NCBI GenBank assembly: GCA_000310025.1
Contig: FN649743.1
Coordinates: 760,728 to 824,727 of the forward strand
Reading direction: 5' to 3'
Length of the DNA: 64,000 nucleotides
Source: Ectocarpus siliculosus
Taxonomy: Eukaryota > Sar > Phaeophyceae > Ectocarpales > Ectocarpaceae
Both the position numbers and the translations under genes were made by a program. This document shows positions 1-18,908 of this stretch, in pieces (position 1 is the stretch's first letter; every line of letters begins with the position of its first letter). A model generated the notes under the pieces. The model was not told the origin of the DNA. It did not search any database and worked only from the letters and a program-made list of their open reading frames with translations.

Positions 1-950
1 CGTTTCGTGCCGGCTGCGAAATATCAGGAGGGGTTTGGAAGATCTACACAACACTCCCGAGAGGAAATCCTCGATTGGTTCAGAAACGATGCTACTGCTG
101 CTGAATACGTGTGGTGTACGGCGGTACGTTGCTACAATAACCGTGGGGTATGCTAGAGGTCTCTTTCTGTCTCTCTCTCTGATCCTCGTTGTTCTTGACG
201 TATATGCATGTTGTGTCTGACTTTCTGGGAACAATCTCAAGACGTCCGCGGAATGCATGCAGTAGTCTGCATGTATACCCCCGAGGTGCATTCATGAGTG
301 TTGCTTGAAGTCGAGAGCGTCGGAACTACGGGACACATCGGCGCCTCTAGCAAGCAGCTGGTAACAAGGGGGCTCATGGGAGGCAATCTATAACTGGATT
401 GGAGGGGGGGCGGTCTGTTGTAGTCTACTTGGTGAAACCTGCTTCTTTTTTTGTAGGATTTAATCACTCGCGTTATATTATCAGTCTACCGTATACGACA
501 CAAGATAACACACCCCCTGGACCGATTTTTCAAGCCCGATTTATCAACAGCAGAAAGAGTCGCAGCGCCGAAAACGGCGGCGTTCAAGTCGTCTGGCCGA
601 GAGCTCTCCGACAACGTATCGTTTCGTTCACGCATCATCTTCGCCTTGGCGTGGTCGAGCTTTGAAAATCGCTCCAGGCGGTGTGTTATCTTGTGCCTTA
701 TACGGTATACACCTCTGCGTAATATCGTTGCAGTCTGTGGTACTAGGGATATAATAAGTAACGCTTCGAGGTAAATATATTTAACTACATGTATGTATGA
801 CCTCCCTGAATGCTACTTTAATACAATCGACCCTTAGGCCAAACTGGATTGAGAGCACGAAGTAACACATGGGCGAGGTGTACCGTAGAAGGCGGAGATA
901 TGGCACCGGGTGCGATCGTTTTTAAATATGTTCCTCATTTTTTTGTTTCG

Positions 951-1140
951 CACCCCGGTTGCGATCTCTCCGACCCGTGCCATCTCTCCGACCCCGGTGC
1001 GGAAATGCAATTCAATCATTTCGTTGAGCTTTTTGCCCCGGTGCGATCTCTCCGACCGGGGTGATGCGCCAGAAAGCACACACAGCGGGCCGACTGGTGC
1101 TCGGCCGTGTCGTGTGCACGCACCCCGGTGCCATCTCCCC
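951..1140. repeat. GGTGCGATCTCTCCGACC repeat cluster, block 1
   Basis: The core 'ccccggtgcgatctctccga' recurs with small changes at about 951, 978, 1036 and 1121. At 1036-1061 it forms an imperfect palindrome with 7-bp arms (CCCCGGT / ACCGGGG). A closely similar block lies at 1649-1775 and shares the stretch between cores (a 'gggaaatcgaatt'-like segment followed by a T-rich run). It looks like a dispersed or tandemly duplicated element with subterminal inverted repeats; no coding capacity is seen. Confidence 0.6.
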
Positions 1141-1648
1141 GAGCGATACCACAACTCCGCCTCGGTACATGGTACCAGTGTATCCACAAGCAGGCTTGTG
1201 CAGTGTAGGTACCGTTGTGCTGACTGGGAGGACGCCGGTAACGGCACCATAGGCTGGTGCGTAGCAGCTTTCCATGCCGCGAATGGTCATGCGTTTGGGC
1301 GCGAGTCTGGCTATGATGGCGTGACAAGGACAACAAACGATTTGGTTTCCACCTGAGGTACCGGTACACGTGGTATCGCCAGGTAGTCTCCCGCCTTCGT
1401 TTCGGTCTTCCTCTGCGAACACCCTACGTACGCAGCAGTACATTGAAAATCTTTGTGTGTTTGGTTGTTTGGTTGGCAACTTCCACACCAACCAAATAAC
1501 AACTATTAATAACATCCCGCGTGAACCGCGACCGTTTAGTCATACCTAGAGGAGTGGCGCCCCACTGACTGGCACCGTCCCCACATGTAAAACCACGCGT
1601 TGTGCCTCTTTCCACCAGCTCAACAAGAACTCAATCTTGGATTTGGGA

Positions 1649-1775
1649 GTCGGCGAGATCGCACCCGGTGCGATCTCACCGACCTTGGTGGGGAAATCGA
1701 ATTAAATTATGCCATTCTTGGCTTTTTTTTTCACACCCAGGTGCCATCTCCCCGACCGGGTCCATCTCTCCGCAT
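1649..1775. repeat. GGTGCGATCTCTCCGACC repeat cluster, block 2, with hairpin
   Basis: This is the second copy of the repeat at 951-1062. It starts with an almost perfect inverted repeat: arms at 1649-1665 and 1667-1683 are 17 bp each with one mismatch around a single base. It then continues with the same intervening sequence and T-run as block 1 and ends with two more degenerate cores near 1740-1770. Confidence 0.6.
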
Positions 1776-2438
1776 TTTTCGGTAGCTGTCCGTGTGCCCT
1801 GTTACGTGCTTGCGTATTAGTAGAATAACGCGGCACATCATGTCTACGGGACCTCCCCAAAAAGAATAACCGCCGTCATACCCCGCAATTCGAGTTGTAT
1901 TTTCGACCGAAACCTCAATGTACGTCGCCAACAGCGTTGCACAGTTGTGTGCTTTGAGGAAATAGCGCGAAGCATGACCTACCTTACCCAACCACCACGA
2001 GCCGCTCAAATCCGGTTTTGGAAGGGATCCCAGCAGCATGACCAATAACCCTGCATGATCAAGTAGCATGAAATCCCTTTTCCCCTCAGCTTCTTGTACA
2101 TACGCACATGAAGTGCGCATGAACTGCCACAAATGCCCCCCACGACATATTCACACGCTCAACGGCGTGTTCGCGTTTGTTTGTCCCACTGGTAAGACTG
2201 GCTCATTTTCATTGGTAAGCCGGTTAGCGCCGCCAATGCCTACGTATCAAAGCGAGACTCACGTGCACCCGCCACACCGATGCTAACCACAGAAACACCG
2301 TCCGTACACACGCGCACGCGTACCCCCATGCTCCGTTCGCGGTGCCCCCTATTTGCCGTTGCCCTCTGCAGGCCATATTCTCGAGACCGACCGGCCAAGT
2401 GAGTTCATCACTGGCACCGGTGTCAAACAAGCGAGAAC

Positions 2439-2465
2439 GAGAGAGAGAGAGAGAGAGAGAGAGAG
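2439..2465. repeat. (GA)n microsatellite
   Basis: About 13 uninterrupted GA units lie about 280 bp upstream of the first candidate exon of the PFK-2 gene. It could lie in the promoter or 5' UTR. No function can be read from it. Confidence 0.85.
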
Positions 2466-2743
2466 CGCTACGGCGCCGGCCGGTTCAGCAGGGCAGGGAG
2501 AGGTCGGGAGGAAATCAAAGGAGCGGGAAGGTGCTTGCGGCAGGTTCTCGGGCTCGGCGGCAACAGGCTGGTAGTTGGCGCCACCGACCTGTTGACTAGG
2601 TGTACCCAGGCACACAGGAGGGCGGGCGCGTTTTTCGGGGGACTCGCAGGGGAGGAGGAGGAGGAGGAGGAGGAGCGTCGGCATCCCGCTTGGTGTGTTG
2701 GCTCGAGGGCCAACAGCGGCGGAGCGAGCAGGACAAGGTCGCG

Positions 2744-2858
2744 ATGGCCGTCGGCAGGAAAGCGGCGGGATTCGCGGTCGGCTATGGGGTGACGATGGTG
2801 GTGGCGCTGCTGGCCGTGCAGTTGCATCGACGACGAAAGGGAGCAGCTAAGGAGAAAG
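2744..2858 (+). other. candidate first exon with a membrane-anchor segment
   Basis: An ATG at 2744 opens 38 codons ending at a possible donor (AAAG|GTTAGA at 2858/2859). The peptide has one hydrophobic stretch (residues about 9-27) followed by a basic patch (HRRRK), like an N-terminal signal anchor. It precedes the PFK-2 exons by 340 bp on the same strand. It ends in phase 1, whereas the most coding-like frame of the next exon (3195-3344) begins in phase 0, so either the join differs or it is not part of that gene. A phase-1 path through 3195 to an acceptor at 3965 also stays open, but reads a less protein-like frame. Confidence 0.3.
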
Positions 2859-3194
2859 GTTAGAGAGAGTCTCGTGTTTTTGTTGTTTTTGTTGTTGTTG
2901 TTGTCGTCGTCGTTGGTGCTGCTAGTGCTGCTGTTGCCTCTGCTTCTGTTTTTTTTTTTTTTTTGCGCTCCAGAAAAAGCTCGAGGCCTGTAAACTGAGG
3001 GATAGCGGGGAGATGCCATCCTCCATTGTACTGTAAACTTGCCGGTGTGGGCAAAATCGCTTTTACTGCCGCCGTGCATGATACCGAGAACCGCATGATA
3101 CCGAGCACCCACCCTCCCGGTCTACTTCGCCATCTAACACCAACACATCTGCCCCCCCCCCCCCCCCCTCCCACCCCCGCACCAGCAACTGCAG

Positions 3195-10789
<7,595 letters not shown>

Positions 10790-13040
10790 ATTTTCGGCTG
10801 GAGATAGTAGCATAGGTAGGCGCAGAGCAGGCGGGACGCGACATCGATATGACGTCGCGCTTCCCAGGAGCATGACGGGCGGACGTGGTGGCGAATGTGT
10901 CTGTTGTTTGTGCGACTACTGTAGCTCGCTCGCTCGCTGCGTACCATGTCTCTTCTACGCAAGGTAAATTTGGTGGTACAGATGATGTTGTCGTGTTGCC
11001 CAAGATCGAGTCGATATGTATTGGCCGACGCAGAAAATCATCCATGTCTCCGCCCCCCCGACCCCCGGCTACCCCTACCGGCAAGGGTATGTCGGCGTGT
11101 GGAGTAGTTGTAGCAGCCTGCTACCGTAGTGCTTCCGCCCTGCGTCACGTTGATTCCTCATAATGGTAGCAGGAGTGACGAGGCTGACGGGATGTGTCGT
11201 TCGTTGGCTGCGAGGCCGCGGTCATGAGCCGCACGTACGTGCCGACCGATAGATCCGGTTCGCTGCGTAGTTGGTAGACGATGTCGCAGGCGAGTGAGTG
11301 AAACGGTTGTTCTTTGGTCATCGTCTTGGGGTTGCGAAGCGATTCCCTTTCGTCTTGTCTACAATAAAATATCATAGACTGGTAAGAACAACAGCGATAC
11401 TTTGGTGCTCATTGGGGATAAGATCGTGTGTTATGCTCGGAAAGCGTCCCAGGCATTCGGCGGGCGGAATTTTTCTAGACATTTCCACCGAAGTTTCAGC
11501 AGGGAATGTTCTCGGGTGACACGGAAAAGGGCAGCAAATGTGTCGTCAGGATTTCGGTAATATATGTCGACAAAGCAAACTCGGCTCGTTCGCGCTTAGG
11601 TTCTGTTATATTGACTATTTTGCTTGTTTCGCCGGGAACGCGCGGAATCGCTGGCCAGCCTCGGGCATGGGGTGTTCACTCCCCGTCCGGACGGATGGAT
11701 GCGGTACCAGCGGCAAGCAGTGAATGGACTGCATGAGAGAAAGGTTTTCGATTCTCGAGAATAAATGAAATTCGAGAGTTTTTCTCCCGCGATACGCAAA
11801 ACCTAGGTGGGGAAAGCAATTAATTTTCGTTTGTACGAAACACAAGAGAAGGGAAAGAAAAGCGGCGGGGTCCATCATTCGTTGTTGTGGTACACCCGCT
11901 ATCGACCCACGGGAGAGGGAGCTTTCGTTGAAGCGCTCCCGGGGCGAATATTTGCTGCTGTGTTCCCGTTGATGTGCAACGTGCATGGTGTGTAGAATGT
12001 ACCGTAAAAAAAAAAAAAAAGGCCGAGAGGTCACAGGCTCCGAGGCCACTGCAACAGCAGCAACAGGACACGGCTGTAGTCAGTTATTGGTACAGGATTT
12101 TTAAAATTCGACGTGGCGCTCTCTACACGTGTAAACTACCATCCGAGGCGCGTGGTACGCACAGTTCGTTATTTTCCTCCCACTTGAACTTCATAGAGGA
12201 CACACGACTACATACTGTGGACTATTTTTCTAGGTTCACGATGTGGGTGTTGCCGATGAAAAACTAGACTATTCATTATTTATTCACTTTCCTATGTATG
12301 TATGCGGTCTGGGCCACGCGTTCGTACGTCCCAACCGGAAGGACGCAAGAGATGGTACCCCCCTGCAGTAAAAGAACGGCTTTCAAAGCTCGATTGCTAG
12401 CTTGATGTGGTTTCAGAAACACCGGCTTTCCGAAGTATCGGGCTCTTCTCCTCACCCACATACATGTGTGTGGAGCAATCGAGCTCTCTGAAAGTCGGTC
12501 TATGGAGGGTGCCATGCCTTGCATCCTTGCGGTGTCTACAGTAAACAGCCAGTGGCGTGCGGCGGGTGGGCGGGCGGGCGGTGTCGAGAAGGGTATTTCG
12601 GGGATCGTCAATCTCCGCTCAAATTGCCCACGGTCACACGGTCATGAAAGTGTTCATGAAATCATTCACTGGTCCGCAACCAACCACGTAAAGGGTACGA
12701 TTCGTACGATTTCTACCGTTCGTGTTTATCGTCAGCTTCCTCCAGAAAATGGTTGGTCGCGGGCCGCCGGTTTCGGCGGTCCGGCGCCTTTCAGAAAGTA
12801 ACACTTTTGAGATCCCATCGCTTAAAGCTTCGGGATGGATGGCGCCTGGTAGCCTGGTAGCCTATTTGCAGTAGTGCGCCCTGGTAGCCTGGTAGCTCAT
12901 TTAGTGTCTAGGAAGTAGATGTTGTTGTCTGCACATCAAAAACCGTTCGTTCTCTCTACCCCGTACACTCTATTGTCCGTACGTACGTATACGGTCGATT
13001 CCCGTGGTCACAGTCTAACTTATACCCAAAACATGAACAC
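10790..13040. other. 3' flank of the PFK-2 gene and non-coding spacer
   Basis: The PFK-2 3' UTR probably covers the first several hundred bases: AATAAA-like signals occur near 11365 and 11760. No frame in the remainder has coding character. A short duplicated tract is described separately at 12842-12896, and a poly-A run lies at 12006-12020. Confidence 0.5.
12842..12896. repeat. short tandem CTGGTAGC repeats
   Basis: GCGCCTGGTAGCCTGGTAGC (12842-12861) is repeated about 34 bp later as GCGCCCTGGTAGCCTGGTAG (12876-12895), and each copy is itself a double CCTGGTAG unit. Nothing functional is evident. Confidence 0.75.
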
Positions 13041-13130
13041 GAAAATAAAGTGGACCCGGTCCACAAGTCAATAGACATCAACGGCAGACAGTCTGTAGAA
13101 TCCTCCGGTCGCCGCTACACGCTGCGCGAG
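13041..13130 (+). other. isolated coding-like segment
   Basis: A GC3-rich open stretch (VDPVHKSIDINGRQSVESSG... in the +1 frame of this strand) ends at a usable donor, CGCGAG|GTAACC (13130/13131). It is followed by a long AG-rich tract. No partner exon or family was recognised. It may be an exon of an unknown gene or chance. Confidence 0.2.
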
Positions 13131-15303
13131 GTAACCGTAGACTGGAAAAAGAAGGAACAAGAAAAAGAAAGAGAAAGCAGAGGGAGAAAAAGAGAGACAA
13201 AACGACAGAGAGAAGCACACCGTAGAATCACTAGCGCCCGTAGCGATGAGCAAGCAAACAAGGTAACACAACATAAACCAAAACAAAACACAACGGGCCG
13301 GGCCACCCCAGACAGCACAATGGCACGTCATCGCTCGTGGGGAGTTGGTGCAATGGTGCAGTGACGAGGGGGGGGGGGATTACATTTGTCAATCAGGGGG
13401 AACAATCCGGCACAACATAAGTTGCGCCACTCGGTCCTCTTCCCGTTTACTCTCTTCCCTCGCCGTCTCGTCCGTCTTCTGCACCCCTCCCGCCCCAGTG
13501 GTTGTTGCCGTGTCCGTGCTGTTGCCGGGCTTGTTGTTTCGTTTGAACCCCCTTTGCCGGCTAGGCTCCTCTCCCTTCATCCTTGTGCCAGGAGGTAATG
13601 AACCTCTTAGCTCCCTGCAGTACCCCCGTATGCCACGGTACACCCCGCTCCATCTTCGCCGCTACCATCCAGCTGTTAGTGGGACTCCGAAGGCTGCAAC
13701 TGTGTATGTGACTGAACATTGTTCCAGAAATGAAGCAGCGGGCTTTTTTTATTGGAAGATCGTGGACAAGATAGATTGGGTCGTGAGCTCTGTAGTTACA
13801 TCTCACACACAACTTTTAGTACAGGAGGAAAAGGGACGGCTGAGCCCTCCTCTCGAAAACAGCTGGAGCATCTATCTCTCTTTGTTGTGGTGACTCGTCA
13901 TGTATGTGGTGGTTGTCTGGATGATCAGGTAGTGGTAGTGATTTTTGTTGGTGGTGTGAGCCCGCTTTGGTTGGCTTTTGACCACGGAATGTGTCAACGT
14001 CGATTCGACCGGTACGAAAGCTAGCAGATATAAAACCGCAGAACGGGCCAAGGGTTGGGACATATTTCGTTGAGAAACAGAAACAAGCGCTCTATAAATA
14101 GTGTACGAAAATATGGCTGACAAACACAGCTAGCTGCGGGCGGTGAATCCTACACTGTACTAAACTCTATAAATAACCTGTGCTTGACAGTGCGATGAAA
14201 AAAGAAACTGAGAATCGACCCGATTTTGACGTTTCTTATATCCGGGCCTATTCTGTAATGTGGAGACAGTACCAGCATCAACAACGAGCACCACCCTTTC
14301 AACAAAAATATAATATGACAATACAAGTGCTCCGATTCGGTATGAACTTCCCCGGTGTGGCCGGGCCTGGATGATACGTCTAACAATTCACTGAAAAGTG
14401 TGTAGACTACTTGTAGCGCCACAATAGATGGACCTGGGACACACTCCTTCACCATAATTCTGGTGCTTCTTGAGTTTCAATGATGGTTACGACCCATCGA
14501 TCAGGGGGGGTGCCCAGCACAACAGAGTTGAACACAATTGAGTGTAGCCCGTGCTCTGATGGAAGTGTCGGTTCTAAGTGAATGTATTGAGCTATATTTT
14601 CACGTAGAACTTCGTCGCAACCTCCCTGTGATTACGAAAGCAACAGCTGCGGCGGCTGCGACGCCGGCAACATAGTACCTATGGTTGGCGCGAGTGAATA
14701 GCCACTGAACACCGATGGTATCCATTCCGACAGCAGCGCTTCAGGACTGCTCAACCCAAAAGCGTCGGCCGATGATCTTTTCAGGTTGTTGCTGGAGCAT
14801 TGCATACGCGCATACCAGACTTGACATTGGCGTGGTCTGCTGTCGTGCGCGCGAAAATTGGCGCGCAACGGGAGATCTTGGCGGAGACAACACGCGGACA
14901 TGAGCGACAAGTATCCAGGGTATGAGTTTTGGGTGAGAACATCGCTCGGTCATACTGTGCCCCTCGCATGCGACGTTCGATATGTCTACATGTTGGGCTT
15001 CTTATCTGGAGCGCGTGTCTTCCACCCTCACACAGTACTTTAATTCTGCAACCAAAGAGAGGAATCAGAGAGAAAAGCGTCAAGAGAGCACCATCTACGC
15101 TTGCAGTAGGTAGAACATGAGCTCCCCTCGTTCAACCAGAACGTGCTCCGATGGACTTTACGATTTCAATCTCTCGATAATGTGTTGCCGTTCACGGGGG
15201 GATATTTTGATCTCCTCCGGTAGTTCGCAACGCTGCATCCGAGAACGACCCGGACCCCCCCCCCCTGCCCGCCCTTCATACCCGTGAAGAAAATGAAGAA
15301 CGC
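13131..15303. other. spacer with no supported gene
   Basis: The stretch begins with an A/G-rich tract (13140-13200) that produces lysine-rich open frames of low information. Beyond that I see only short frames without splice partners. The final part before 15304 may be promoter or 5' UTR of the ankyrin-like gene. Confidence 0.4.
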
Positions 15304-17320
15304 ATGACAAGTCGCATTCGAGCAGACATCAACGGGAATCGGGACTTGCAGCACGAGCTTTCGCCCCTTGACCAGCAATATGGGACGAAGGTGAAGGAAG
15401 TCATTGCCGAGGCCCTGAAGTCCAAGGACGTCGGGGACGGGTGCAACGTACTCATGCATGCCGCAATGCTGGGCCGTGATTGCTCCTTTTAAGTCGGCCG
15501 TCGTAGTCATCAAGCCAAGGGTGAGTGAGCCTCGTACGAATAGTCCAAACTCCGTTGGGGGCTGGGGAAGTAATGGGGTAGGAACTATGTACAGTAGATG
15601 CTAACCTAGCAAAAGTGGAGTCCGGTGTTACTTTCGACTCCCCGCGATTCTTATCTTCATTTTCTGCCGCCAAAATCTGTCCGACATATTTTCATAAGTC
15701 AGCCATACCCGTTGTACTTCTGCATGTTTGGAACCCATCCCTGCAGCTGGGACGTGGCGGATTGGTCACGCAACTCCGTGAGTCAGACATCAACGGGGCC
15801 CCGCTTGCGTTCCAGGCAGCAGGAGGAGTAAGCGCCGCGTGCTTCGAGAGCGTGTCCAAAGTCATGCACAAGACCCTGGGGAGAAACGAGCTGAGACAGC
15901 AGGTTCAGGTTAGTTACATAGTTGAAAGTTTTTCGAACCCCCCCGTTGATCACCGTCACTCGTACCTTATGACAAAAGCCAGTTTGGAAGGTCGGTTAGG
16001 CCCTGGAAGTTCTCGGAGGAAACTCACCGTTAGCCCCCCTCACACTCCTTCTTCACAACCCGACTGTTGGAACATCCCAGGCCGTTGATCTGAAGGAAAG
16101 GTCGATAATCTTCCACGCGCCCAAGAGCCAGGCAGCGAACGTATTCCAAGCGGTGATTCGAGCCTTCGATGGCGACGGAGGTGGGTGCCCTCGAAATACG
16201 GACACCGGGGATCAAACGGAGGATCCTCGCAAGTCGTGGCTCCTCGCCGACGACCTTCCGGAATCCCCGGCACCTGAGCATAAGAAGAGACAGGCCATTC
16301 GGAGCATTTGCGGTCGGAACGTGTTTGTTGATTATACAGGCATGACCGCCCTGCATGTGACCTGTCCCTGGGGTTGCCCCGACATTGTGGAGATGATATT
16401 GAAGGAGGCGTCGAAACAGGGGCAGGATTCCGTGCAAGACTTCCTCCGCATTGTGGATAACTCCGGCAGGACTGCCTTAATGCACGCTGTGCGACACGAT
16501 CATGGGATTTACGCCCGTGAACTCGACAGTGTTTGCCTCATTCTCGGCGCTCTGGTAGACCGGGCCAACAACACGGCGTATCCCGAGAAGTTGGGGTTGT
16601 TTACTCAACCCGCTAGCCCCAAGTTTGACTCTTCGGCGCTAATGTACGCTGCATACGGAGGGCCGAAAAGGCTTGAGGTTCTCCAGGACTACATATGCTC
16701 CCTCGTCCAGAATGTACAACACGATCCGGCCACTAACCCATGCCACGCCGGCTTGCATCTCGAGTTTGCGCTTGGAATCGAGCACGAGAGCCCCGAAAAA
16801 AACTTGATCGATATGGAATCTTGCTGGCGTCCGCAGCGAGTGGTGGCCATTCCTGCGTGCTGGAAGACATTGTTGATGCAATCAAGCTGCGTTCGTTGTG
16901 CAGTCCGTGTTGACCATCGGGCCAGCCTGGAACGTGCTAAAGAACGCTAGAGGGGTTTGGGTCCATTCGGTTTGTTGTGTTTCCAAGGCATCAAATGGAG
17001 TTCGAGGCATCACGTAGCAGCTTAACAGGAGAGGAATGTAACACCGTTGCCGTCTCTCCGATTCTTGCGCGTGTATGCTCTCTGCAACTGCGCAATCCCA
17101 TTGCCCCTAGACCGGCGTATTGCGACGTCATGGCGGCGACTACGATGTCCTGCGCCGAACCAACAGCGAGCAGAATAACTTGGTGAAGAACGTAATTGGG
17201 GCGGTCAACATGAGCGGTGGCACACTCTTGACGGTGGCGACGTCTTCTTGGAGTGGAAAAGCGGTGAAGCGGGCCATCGAGCTCATCAAAATCCATCCGT
17301 TATCACAGGCGCTGAATTGA
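15304..17320 (+). CDS. ankyrin-repeat protein gene with disrupted frame (possible pseudogene)
   Basis: Exon-like blocks: 15304-15520, 15747-15908, 16081 to about 16870, and 17120-17320. Joins at 15520/15747 and 15908/16081 have good GT-AG signals and matching phase. Helix-turn-helix repeats typical of ankyrin are visible: GCNVLMHAAMLG, TGMTALHVTCPWGCPDIVEM, NSGRTALMHAVRHDH, SSALMYAAYGG, ILLASAASGGHSCVLEDIV and SGGTLLTVATSSW. Such repeats bind other proteins; no catalytic domain is seen. The frame breaks twice at homopolymers: in TTTT (15487-15490) one T too many produces a stop, and in the A7 run near 16796-16802 the ankyrin frame jumps. Either these are base-calling errors or the gene is decaying; a less likely reading uses small extra introns. 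Further coding-like blocks downstream (17600-19000) may belong to the same gene. Confidence 0.5.
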
Positions 17321-17599
17321 TTCAGGCTTCCTGTCTGATCTTGCCGCGAAACACGATAATAGGGTGGCCGTTCTATCTACAGGCGCCCTGCTATGCTTGC
17401 TGTTGGGTTTAGTCTAACTCCATGGCCACGACTCATTCGCGGGTCTTGCTCCGCAACTTCGGCGCTTCTTGCGCCCAACGCATTTGATCTCCCTATCGCT
17501 CTCAGTACTGTCCGCATTCTTCTCTTGATGCGTTTCTTCTGCCCGGATGACTTCCGGGCACGATAGGTGTGGAAATCCCTCCGTGGACGGGAAGGCGAA

Positions 17600-17698
17600 A
17601 TGTCAAACCTGGCCTTTGCCTTGCCGGTGTCCGACTCAACAACCGAGCAAGGCAGCGCGAAGGAAATGTTCGACGTGGTATACGGAGCTCGTCGAGAT
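17600..17698 (+). other. coding-like exon downstream of the ankyrin gene
   Basis: An ATG at 17600 opens 33 GC3-rich codons (MSNLAFALPVSDSTTEQGSA...) ending at a donor, CGAGAT|GTGAGG (17698/17699), in phase 0. It could be a further exon of the ankyrin-like gene or the start of a second one. Confidence 0.3.
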
Positions 17699-17917
17699 GT
17701 GAGGTCCAAGAATAGATTCTGACCATGCCCGTGCCACACGAGGAAGGGCATTATGTTTCGACTCACTCCGCATGTAAATGTCTTGACGCCCCCTCCACAC
17801 CTACATGCATGTGTGTACGGGTTCCCCCTTTTCCTGCCTGCGCAGGCCGCGCAAGAAGCCTATCCGAATCAGTTTACGGATCATCCACGTGGACTGTTTA
17901 TCCCGAATACAGATCAG

Positions 17918-18020
17918 GTGTCGTCTACGTGGAGCATGCTAATGCCGCTTTCGCGGGCTATGCTAACCGGCAACCACGTTCTGTTCGAAGCACCTACATC
18001 AAACTGTGTACGGAGAGCGA
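17918..18020 (+). other. coding-like exon with an ankyrin-type helix pair
   Basis: After an acceptor (ATCAG|GTG at 17917/17918) a phase-0 frame reads STWSMLMPLSRAMLTGNHVL, matching the spacing of an ankyrin repeat (TPLM-A---GN---L). It joins in phase with the block ending at 17698. The downstream boundary is unclear; candidate donors lie near 18007 and 18042. Confidence 0.3.
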
Positions 18021-18766
18021 CAAGCCGTCTTGGACCAAGCGCGAGGTTCGTGGTATTCGTCCCACTTGCATGTTGAGGATTGCGTGATACCTCATCGAGA
18101 TGCTACTTGATTAGTTTTCGGAGAACACACGGAAACCGCTGGATGACCGTTGTTTCGGTGCAACTCCCTTCCGTGTTTCTCGGCCGCTGGTATCTTGATA
18201 TTGATAACCCTGTTCAGACCAATAGTCTAGGGTCGCCTCGAACATGCTGCCAGGTTTTGAACCAAATTCCCACGAGGATAAGTTTCGGGCCGGATGGTAC
18301 GGACAAGCAGCATTCTAAGGTTTTTGGCAGCGCTGTCCGCGACACCGGCATATCACCGACCATGCTGTTTGCGACCTTTGAGGTACGAGCAGGGCCTTGC
18401 TCATGCGCTGCCTTTTTGTACGGCCAGGTTCCGCACAAAGTGAGTGGTAGCTGTTTTCCTTGGAAGTTCGTCCTGTACTTTTGGAACGACGAGGGTGTAG
18501 CGTTGCCGACCAGATAAAACGGGAACATTCTCGCTTGATGAAAAAGCCAGGAGGGGACAGCAGGGGTAACCATCTTAGTACTTTGCGGAAGCACACTCGA
18601 AGAGTTCCACATTCGACGCCTACTGAAACACGGGGTTGGTTGACGGCCGTTGGGTACATGTAGGCTGGCGCGGTCGGATGGCTGAATCGACAGGTGTGGT
18701 ACAACTATTTCGTTCCGTCCCGTTTCTTTTTGTGCATCTTAGTCGATCGGAAAGGCGACGCCCGCA

Positions 18767-18908
18767 GTGGATAAAGCTGGAAAGAAGAGAGAAACATTCC
18801 TGTCGTCCAAGACAATGCAGAGACTTGTACAGGCCGCCGCCGAGCTTGGCACCTTCGACCTGTTCAGGAATGGGAGAGTCTTGTCCATCCAAGCACTAAA
18901 CTATACCG
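18767..18908 (+). other. coding-like exon of unknown assignment
   Basis: An open GC-balanced stretch encodes MDKAGKKRETFLSSKTMQRL... and ends ...LSIQALNYTG at a good donor (ACCG|GTACGT, 18908/18909). The end resembles the first beta strand of quinone-oxidoreductase-like enzymes (xxALVYxxxG), so it could be a 5' exon of the reductase gene at 22.2 kb; the connecting exon was not found. It could equally be a late exon of the ankyrin-like gene. Confidence 0.3.

Larger units (their letters stand above)
1..2743. other. non-coding left flank of the PFK-2 gene
   Basis: No reading frame here shows coding character: the open frames are short, lack plausible splice partners and resemble no family I know. 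The stretch holds a repeat family with GGTGCGATCTCTCCGACC-like cores (about 951-1140 and 1649-1775), a GA microsatellite and a GAG-rich tract near 2650-2675. The last few hundred bases probably include the promoter and 5' UTR of the following gene, but I see no clear TATA or initiator element. Confidence 0.5.
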
